Source of the DNA: Hyaloperonospora brassicae
Lineage: Eukaryota > Oomycota > Peronosporomycetes > Peronosporales > Peronosporaceae
DNA length: 64,000 nucleotides
NCBI GenBank assembly: GCA_947650285.1
Contig: CANTFL010000226.1
Location: forward strand, 1-64,000
Direction of reading: 5' to 3'
Positions 56,634 through 64,000 of this stretch are shown piece by piece. Below the pieces are notes generated by a model. That model was not told the origin of the DNA, searched no databases, and worked only from the letters and a program-made list of their open reading frames with translations. Numbering within the stretch: position 1 is the first letter of the stretch; every line of letters starts with the position of its first letter. The position numbers and the translations under genes are program-made.

Positions 56634-57035
56634 TTAGTCAGGCCTACGTGACAACGCATCAGCCAAAGCATTCTGATTGCTCGGCTTGTACTTCACCTCG
56701 AAGTTATATTCAGCAAATAATGAGAGCCAACGGGCCATTCGCTGAGAAAGATGTGGTGACTGGGTCGCAGTGCGTAATGACGCATGATCTGTATTGATCA
56801 CAAAAGGCTTAGAGCCAAGCAGATGAACTCTGAATTTGACTAAACCATACTTCATCGCAAGCAGCTCTTTGTCATGAACTGGATAGTTCTTCTCAGTTGC
56901 TTTCATCTGTCGGGACTCAAACGCAGTGACGCGTTCCCGTCCATTATCATCTGTTTGTAACAGAGCACTGCCGATGGCAAAATCAGATGCGTCACAGACG
57001 ACACTGAAAGGCCGATCAGGATCGGGCAAAGCCAA
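56634..57035 (-). pseudogene. pol: Family B Pol: RNase H
   Basis: A 133-codon open frame with all four acidic motifs: VVCDASDFAIGSALL, HDKELLAMKYG, NTDHASLRTA and ALADALSRRPD, plus SQRMARWLSLFAEYNF. The domain itself is intact, but it is not in frame with RT upstream. Confidence 0.7.
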
Positions 57036-57101
57036 GATTGGCGCATGAAGAAGACTCTCTTTAACTGCCGTAAAAGCTTCATGCTCGGTGTTAGTCCAAA
57101 A

Positions 57102-58178
57102 TCACTCCGTATCCTTTTTACGGAGATTGGATAATGGCCGAGCCATGTCTGCATACTTTGCACTATACTTGTGTAAGTCATTGGCGAGACCAAGCCACTT
57201 ACGTAGTTCCTTTTGGTTCTTAGGAACCGGCCAATCAACCATGGCTTCTATCTTAGTAGGATCCGCTCTAAGACCACACTTCCAAATGAAGCACCCTGAA
57301 AAGGGAATCTCTTGTGCACCAAAGATGCACTTAGAGTCGTTGGCATACAACTTGTTCGTGCGCATGCACTCGGGCACTGCTCGTAAATGGTAGATGTGAT
57401 TTTCCACATCAGACCGGCCGTTCATAGCACGACTATGGACAAAGATGTCATCAAATTAGATCTGTGCATAATCTCGGTGAGGCCGAAACAGTTGCTTCAC
57501 AAGACGATTGAATGTAGCTATGGCGTTTGACAAGCCCTGTGGCATAACTAGCCACTCCCAGAGCATACCGCTCGAGGTAATAATTGATTAAAGCGGGATA
57601 TCGTTCTCACGCATGAGTAATTGGTAAGAACTATCGCCTAAGTCGAGTGCACTGTACATTGTACATCCCACCATATTGTTCTGAAGAACATCTTTCTGAG
57701 GGATTGGTGTCCGAGCCGGGATCGTGGCAGCATTAAGCTTATTGTAAGCATGAACAATGCGCCACTTCCCATTGGGCTTTCGAACACAAAATGTGGGCGT
57801 GGAATGAGGACATTTGCTCTCACGAACCATGCCCGCTGCGTGCTTTGCACGATTGAAGTCGTCTATGAAGTCACACTGCTCCTTTGGTAAAAGCCACTGC
57901 CGTGTTACGCAGTATTCAGTTCCAGGAACTAGGTCAATTTCGTGACGCACACCTCTGTCAGGAGGTAAGACGGGCGGTGGGTCGTGAAACACCACGTCTT
58001 GAAATTCCTTTACTAAATGAATAAACGGATTCAGCGGATCTTTAAGGATCGCAGATCCACTACGCGCACTTAATGATGCCTTTGTGTCCTCGAAGACGGA
58101 TTCGTCCAATAACGAGGACGAGTACAACTCAATCTCCGGCCGAATGACCACTAAATCGGATAACCCTCCGGCCTGCAA
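57102..58178 (-). pseudogene. pol: Family B Pol: reverse transcriptase with stop in active site
   Basis: 58178-57588 carries the RT entry, [19 protein letters not shown] and [16 protein letters not shown] (motif A). Near 57455 motif C reads stop-F-D-D-I-F-V-H-S: the Tyr of the Y-F-D-D box is a TAA. 57425-57102 carries NKLYANDSKCIFGAQEIPF and PKNQKELRKWLGLANDLH. The nonsense change in the catalytic box alone would abolish reverse transcription. Confidence 0.7.
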
Positions 58179-58874
58179 GGCTTGGCTTCATTCGACATCA
58201 GACATTTCGTCCAATTTGAAGAGAGCGTCCACAGACGGAAGAGTTGCGAGACGGATGTTACCATCGACATGACCAGTTACTCCATTACCAAGTGTATATA
58301 GTGTATTGATGCTTTTATCACTATGGGACGTATCTAACATGGGGTGCTCATCAGCTGCCACCGGGCGTCGGGACTGACGGATCGTAGACTCATTACGCTT
58401 CTCAAAGGTTGGGACAGTAGGGTCCCTGTAGTTGCTAGTTGTCTTAGCACCCTCTATACGAGAGCTCATGTCTTGATCTACATCTGGTGGAAACTTACGT
58501 AACTCGAACACTTTACCCAGTGGATTAACACATACCACTTTACTTGCATTAAGTGAGCTTTGCTTTGAATGCTATGGCTGTTTGCCAACAATGTCATTAT
58601 CGACATTCAGTGAGGTGCCATCACGGCCGCCCTCACTAAGTGTAATTTCACGTGCCACCGCACTCAGATCATAGTAATCACTTCCTGGATGACTCGCTCC
58701 TGGGCCTATCATGCTTGGCGCATGCAGTGTCTCATTATCACAACGAGTATCACTCAACGGGGTACAACTCTCTTCATATACATTTGAAGAGCTCCGCTCA
58801 ATATTCATGTCATAGACATTAGAGTTAATTAACTCGGACATTCCAATGTCCAGAACATTGACGTCTTCCGTCAA
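58020..58874 (-). pseudogene. pol: Family B Pol: protease-RT linker
   Basis: 58874-58572 (starts MTEDVNVLDIGMSELINS) and 58538-58188 encode a Ser/Asp-rich linker with no catalytic motif, conserved in family C (37383-36508). It leads into the RT frame ending [12 protein letters not shown]. Confidence 0.5.
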
Positions 58875-59101
58875 TGGCTTGCGCCAATAGTGCTTTTATT
58901 ACCTAGAGAAGGTTAGTTTATGGCTTTCCAAAGCTTTGCTAGGAACAATGCGCGTGTCGCCTAAGGAGTTAGACCTCCAATCAATGTATGGCTCATGGCG
59001 TTCAAGTCAAGATATACCCAGGATGAGATCATATCTCGAATTTAAATTGAGGAAAAGACAGAGTTCTGTGCTGTCAAAGTCCAAAAACTTCACGCCCAAG
59101 T

Positions 59102-59341
59102 TCAACGGAATTTAGGCACAGTAACGAGACTACCCGTCGCTAACCGAACAGTGATGAAATCACCGTCGGGCGCTTTGAGCGCCTCAGCATCTTGCTGACT
59201 CCCCTCAAGAGAACAGCGTCTAGCATAGTTGCATGACGCCCCAGAATCGATTAATATCGACCATTGCTTCTCACGGCCTTTAAGTATCGCCTCGGCGACT
59301 AAGAAGCCCGGCTTGTATCCACGCTCTGTGCTTGCTGGCAC
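59102..59341 (-). pseudogene. pol: Family B Pol: aspartic protease
   Basis: A 79-codon frame with WSILIDSGASCNYARRCSL, the D-S-G-A active site of retropepsin-type proteases, and FITVRLATGSLVTVPK. In family A the same place is D-C-G-A. The end of the domain is in another frame. Confidence 0.6.
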
Positions 59342-59443
59342 GGAGCTCTGTGGGCTAAGCCCTTTGTTGCTTTATCTCGTAGAGAAGTGAAAGAACTCAG
59401 TTCTACCCCCGTAGGGCGCCCCGCGCCTACGGGGCGTCGACGT

Positions 59444-60456
59444 TTATCCGTGCCATACCAAGTTTCTAGTTGAGGCTGGGGTTTCGACCCATAGTATTCG
59501 GTCGTTGCTTACGCAAAGGACAAGTGGAACGGAAGTGTTTAGTCTTCCGCACATGTAATAGCGTCTCATCTCCTGTCGTTGCTCGGCAACATGATGCTCA
59601 GCTTTACCTTCATCTTCAGCATTGCTGAGATTTATCGGTTTGGGCTTACAGTAAGCTGGGCTATTTGCTGAGGTTGCCCTCGCATAGCTTGGGTTGTACC
59701 CATTCCAACCAAGTCTGGCCGATTTGAAGTTGTGCTCAGCATTGAGCGATGCTAACAGCCTCCTCAAAAGTAGAGGGATGGACACGAATCATCTCGGTCC
59801 TGGCAACGCCATTACGAAGACCTTCCATTAGGACAGTCACATAGACTGTATCAGTGAGGTATCAGACTGCATAGCAGCCATCAGAGTTCTTAACTCCTGG
59901 ACATAGTACTTTAACTTTTTCCTACCCTAACAGGTAGACAAGAAGCGTGAGCGCACGCGATAGGCCTAATTACGCGGTGAGAAAACTCGCAATAGGTCTA
60001 ACTTGAGCAAATCCCATGTGGGAAACGCCAAGTAAACCGACGTGCCACACGTCTGAGCCCACTCTCTAGCTCTTTTATCGAGCTTGGAGATGGCCAGCGA
60101 GACCCGCTGGTACTCCAGTGAGATAAGGCCAGAGCTCATGGCCATCTGAATCTCACGGTCCCAGAGGATCAGGTATCCCCCTCATTACCGGAGTAATGTT
60201 TCACGTCCACCAGAAGCGAATGAGGCTTAGCCTCTTCTGGTGGCATCGCCACATAGCGTGTCGGCATATCCGACGCTACCTAGTTTTGAACCTGCCCTAA
60301 AAGGGCCATTTCGTACTTCATGAAGGTTTCGACTCGTGCATCGAGCCTATCGGGACCTTGTGCAGCTAGAATCTCCACAAAATCAGGGCCTACGGCCGCG
60401 GTGAGCTTCTCAAGCGCGGCCTTTTAGGCCTCAGAGACGGGTGTGGATTGCTCCAT
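59444..60456 (-). pseudogene. gag: Family B gag remnant
   Basis: The ATG at 60456 opens a frame with an early stop (codon 11) and further breaks. Recognisable parts are ARVETFMKYEMALLG, SLLVDVKHYSGNEGD, SGLISLEYQRVSLAISKLD and the zinc-knuckle region near 59560, where the Cys/His pattern is split between frames (YYMCG ...). It corresponds to 38967-37950 in family C. Confidence 0.5.
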
Positions 60457-60515
60457 CCTCACAAAGAATCAGTCGTTATCGACTCAGGTGTAGACTGACA
60501 ACAAGTGCTACCAAG

Positions 60516-61040
60516 TGTAGCGGAGCTACACATCCCCATAAGTAGAGGAAGTCTTAACGCTCTTACGAGCAACTTTGGTTATACGAACCCGACTCAGAGA
60601 GTCAACAGCTCAGAGAGCTAAGGTTTTGGTTCAGAGAACCCGACTCAGAGAGTCAACAAGCTCAGAGAGCTTACGGTCCCCGTTACTAAGGGACCAAACG
60701 ATACAAAAGAATCACAGCAAAGAGTGCTCAGGAGCAGCTACCTTCACAGGTATTGCTAGCTCCTACCGATCAAAGACGCCTCGTAAGGCACGTGTCTTTC
60801 AGTGATCAAAAGGGGAACTGAATTTTTATTTCTTTATTAAACCTAAAAGAACACCTTAGAACAACGTATTTAACCTGCCCTGAATAACCCCTTAAAAGAT
60901 CTCGTAATCAATTGATGACAGACATCAGTCTTCCACGGTTGATACACTCACTGTAATCTAAAATTACTCGATAGGGTACCCCCTCTCTTGTGTGCACCAC
61001 ACCTATCGTCGACTACCAGCCGACATGTAACCCCGTCACA
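60516..61040 (-). repeat. Family B LTR (5' LTR of the minus-strand element)
   Basis: 525 bp partner of 53361-53885. It starts TGTAGCGGAGCTACA and ends CCCCGTCACA. All mini-hairpins of the partner are kept. The right end is one base off the usual GTTACA. Confidence 0.85.
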
Positions 61041-61155
61041 ACAGATGCTCGCGTTGCCCAGGGTTGAAAATTGGGCGCCTGTAGATGATGACAGATACTA
61101 CAATCCTCAAGGAACCACATTTCCCCGACGAGCATGCTATCGCATTATATAGTAG
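61041..61155 (+). pseudogene. Gln/Pro-rich coding remnant, 3' part
   Basis: Resumes the frame interrupted at 53360: after the duplicated ACAGA it reads LALPRVENWAPVDDDRYYNP and stops at about 61150. See 52700-53360. Confidence 0.4.
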
Positions 61156-61379
61156 AAGGATTAATAGAATAGCATTTTCGTGGTATCTTTGAGAGTAATT
61201 CGTTTTGTATAATACAGGACCGTCATATTGATAATGCTGCAGTTCTGTGCAGATCTACCCACAGCACAGCTGCGCAGTATGTCATCATACCCAAAAAGAG
61301 GAAAAAATTTCCCAAATAGGATCAAATGAGCGATGGGTGCGGCAAATGGGTGCGTGTTAAATTTTCTGTTGGTAGCGAA

Positions 61380-64000
61380 TTCAACTTTTCTTACTTTCCG
61401 TGTTTGGAGCGGTAGGAGAAACGCACATTTGGTACAGCTTTTGTCGATGACTCGAATATTTTCTTTGAGACGGCTAATCAACTCGATCCTGCGCTAAGAC
61501 TCGTACAGCGCTTTGGGGAGCTATCCAGCCGCCACGTCCAACCAAAAAAAGCAAACTCATCTTCTAAACACGTCTACTCGTCTTCAGCAATATCAGGACA
61601 TATCTGTCGTGCCTGCTCATGACACCGTCCGATACTTGGATAATGAGGTATGAACTGGGGAGCTGGTCCAGCCGAATTGGGCACTGCGCCTTCGTCTGGT
61701 ACGCCGACGGCTTCTCACGACTACCACGGTGGTGACCAGTGTGCAACATCGAGTTATTATCCTCAACGCCATCGTTCGACCATCGAATCCTGTTCACGTC
61801 GGCTGTCATTGACATGCCTCGCTGGGCACACACAGAGCTGGCTCAGATTTACAAAGGCTTTCAATGGCAGCACGCGTCTGAGTCCTAGGTCTGCCGGCAC
61901 AAAATCATCCGGCAACCCTAGTCACACCGAAGCAAGCGGGTGGGGTCGGCCTCGTCTCCTTCGATGTGGCCATGAAATACCAACGGACATGGTTGGCGTT
62001 GAAATGTCTCTTACAAGGAGATGACATGTATTTTTAAGCTTTGCGCAATTACACGTTTTGCGGGGCGCGGTTTGTATCCGCCTTGATACCAGCGCTAGAC
62101 TCTATCCGGGGAGAAGCCCGACTGCTGGGGCTGCGGCCTTCACGGCACCATCCACAGCACGATCTTGATAGGCTCCTCGCTCCCACCTCAAACCAAGTTC
62201 TTGGGTCGCGGGCTCGGATTGCGAAGCATTATGCTCGGCTTTTGGCTTGGGCAAGCAAATGGTGGGAAGAACCAGATTAGGTCATGTCTTTTGTAACGGG
62301 GCAGCCCGTTACATAATATTGTCACTTAAGGAAAGTGACAATAAAGAATATAAAGATGGATATTCTTTAAACAATATCACCGAAGCGGTGATATTGAAGG
62401 GTCGACCAGAAGGGTCTGTTCATTGGTTGATATCTTGATGATATCAACCCACCAATCGCCGCAAGACGCGCGCAATGAGTGGTGACGAGACGTCACCATA
62501 CATGCAGTTATATTAGTATAATTGAATTAAGTCAAACGAAGAGACAGTAGTTTAAGGACTTAATTTATTAATATAACAGTTCTACTTTTACCCTACCTAC
62601 GCTTCCTCGCTCGCCACGTGTACGTCCGTCGGGGCACCCAAATCCCTTGCGTTAAGTTACGCAAGGGTGTGCCCCGTTACATCTTTCCTCTGTGATTTCC
62701 CAGTCGCTTCTGTGGCCGACGATCACAGAGAGAATCCTCTCACTAGATTTTGTTGCCAAATTTACTGGAATGACAATCCTTGGATTTTGACCATCCGTGG
62801 CAAGCCTCTGAAGAGCTCTTAATTCGCTTGAATACGTTCGTGCCGGATCCGAGATTTCTGTATTCAGCACACAGGACCGCACATTTTTGCTTTTACCATT
62901 CCGTCTCTCGGTGAAGGTGCTGCTAGCCATCTACACCTAAATTACGCCGGTGGGCGTCTCTGATTCTGCTCGCATCGCCGCATATTGCTATAGGGACGGT
63001 ACTGACAGAACCGACTATACTCTTGCGGCAGCCGCCACCATTTCAACAACATTATCATTGGACTCGGTTCTCCGCCACGTCTGTCGTTGGTACAGCGCTA
63101 GGCTTCTCTTCGTCGCCGGAGCAGACCGTTCGACTTTCGAGGGGGGTTGATGGCCTTCTCTGGTTTTTGCACGGCGACCCTCTCGACTTACGCACCTCTT
63201 ACGAGCGGGAGGCAGCTGACTGGCATCACCGGCTCAAACAGGGACTCGTCTTTCTCGCCCATCCGGCCATTCATCAGCTGCCTTGGAGCGTGCCATATCA
63301 AGTAAAAAATCACCGGGTGTCGTCATCGTATGTACGCTAGGCTTTTCACTACCATAAACGGCAGCTTCGCCTTGCGCTGCAGCATTGGCTAGACTCGGTT
63401 GGAGCGGTGGCTTGAAGCGGTTGCGTATCAAAGACCCGCTCAAATTTGGTAGCACGCGGACAGTCTTACGGAGTACCAAGTGTGGACGGGTTACCGATTC
63501 GCAACCAATCAGCTCACTTTATATCACGCCGAACGCTTTGATGATCCCAGTTGCCAGAAACTCGAGCACTGCAAGCGGCGCAAAGAGACTGTCATTCAAT
63601 AAATTTTGTGATTGTTCAACCGCAGTAGCCTGCCGAACGTTATTCCTCTGTCATCGGTCTGGTGAGGGGGTTCAGGAATCCGCAGTGACGGGTCATTTTC
63701 GGTATTTCGCCTATCGAAGGGCGCCTCCGCTTCCACCGCGTTTGCTGCAGCTCTTGATTGATCGTTTTGGGGACGATCACACGGCAGCGGCAGATGAACA
63801 CCGTCGGATCTGGTTTGGGTTTGCTTCTTGAGTCAGGCGCATCTTTGGGTGGAGCGCAATGCGGTAATCTTTCGAGGGGAAACCACTTCTCCGGCTCAAA
63901 GTGCCCTTGCATTCTGGCGGGGCGGTCTGCGGCAGTTAAAGGCAATTGCTATTCGAGAACATCGGTTCGCAGCTACAGCGGTCAGAGGGGCGCGTCTTCA
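61380..64000 (+). pseudogene. LINE reverse transcriptase remnant 3
   Basis: Plus strand. FGTAFVDDSNIFFETANQL near 61431 is the F-x-D-D box in context. VRYLDNEVGTGELVQPNWAL follows near 61630 and VILNAIVRPSNPVHV near 61760, then AGGVGLVSFDVAMK near 61940. Interrupted by a family A solo LTR at 62292-62681. Past it comes VCRWYSARLLFVAGAD near 63080, then a tail containing WVERNAVIFRGETTSPAQSA near 63850 that runs off the window. RT palm and fingers upstream of FVDD are missing. Many stops. Same LINE family as 49637-52320. Confidence 0.65.
62292..62681 (+). repeat. Family A solo LTR in LINE remnant 3
   Basis: 390 bp, TGTAACGGGG..CCCCGTTACA, flanked by the target duplication TCTTT (62287-62291 and 62682-62686). 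Its hairpin at 62372-62396 reads CACCG aag CGGTG where most other copies read CACCA aag TGGTG. Confidence 0.9.

Larger units (their letters stand above)
53361..61040 (-). mobile_element. Complete Gypsy retrotransposon, family B
   Basis: 7680 bp between 525-bp LTRs, flanked by the perfect target duplication ACAGA (53356-53360 and 61041-61045). gag-pol is on the minus strand in the order gag, protease, RT, RNase H, integrase, chromodomain, with a long reading region on the plus strand next to the 3' LTR. The LTRs differ at about a dozen positions (roughly 2-3%), so it is much younger than family C, but pol has many stops, including one in the RT active site. The primer binding site next to the right LTR reads TGGTAGCACTTGTTG, nearly that of family A. 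Confidence 0.9.

Overview
The window looks like a repeat-rich, gene-sparse stretch of an oomycete genome, most likely a Peronosporales plant pathogen (Phytophthora or a downy mildew). This is inferred from two secreted RXLR-like effector genes, an oomycete-style initiator promoter motif in front of each, chromodomain Gypsy retrotransposons, LINE remnants, and pogo and MULE DNA transposons. No bacterial operon, CRISPR array or rRNA gene is visible.

Layout. 1-1020 is the upstream region of an effector whose coding part lies left of the window. 1021-13945 is AT-rich and essentially gene-free. 13948-16368 holds a MULE-type element, a diverged LTR carrying a 251-bp palindrome, and a broken uronate-isomerase-like gene that this LTR cuts. 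16648-17259 is effector 1 (minus strand). Its upstream repeat is split by a full-length Gypsy element (family A, 18000-25989, plus strand, target duplication AACGC) and then by a dead pogo transposon (26206-28190). 28766-31956 holds a MULE end, a gene fragment and old repeats. 31957-39472 is an old Gypsy element of a second family (C, minus strand). 39473-42549 is decayed sequence. 42550-45499 is a truncated, inverted family A copy. 46057-46686 is effector 2 (minus strand) with a third copy of the effector upstream repeat (46687-48500). From 48503 to the window end lie three LINE reverse-transcriptase remnants. Two contain a family A solo LTR (48971-49361, 62292-62681), and a complete family B Gypsy (53361-61040, minus strand, target duplication ACAGA) sits inside a Gln-rich coding remnant.

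Most unusual signal. The family A internal region, gag, pol and spacer alike, is packed with short near-perfect inverted repeats (stems of about 6-11 bp, loops of 3-16 nt) every few tens of bases. Where two copies can be compared, some stems changed on both arms so that pairing is kept. In one case this happened at the cost of a stop codon in pol. The LTRs, including a very diverged LTR at 14630-15203, also keep hairpins with different stem sequences. Family B and C coding regions do not look like this.

Second signal. Both Gypsy families carry a long reading region on the strand opposite gag-pol. It starts just inside the 3' LTR, ends in a likely coiled coil, and overlaps the integrase tail and chromodomain tail to tail.

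The two effectors share a signal peptide, a degenerate RXLR/EER region, an initiator-like motif and the upstream repeat. The locus therefore looks like an effector cluster that grew by segmental duplication and was then filled with transposons.
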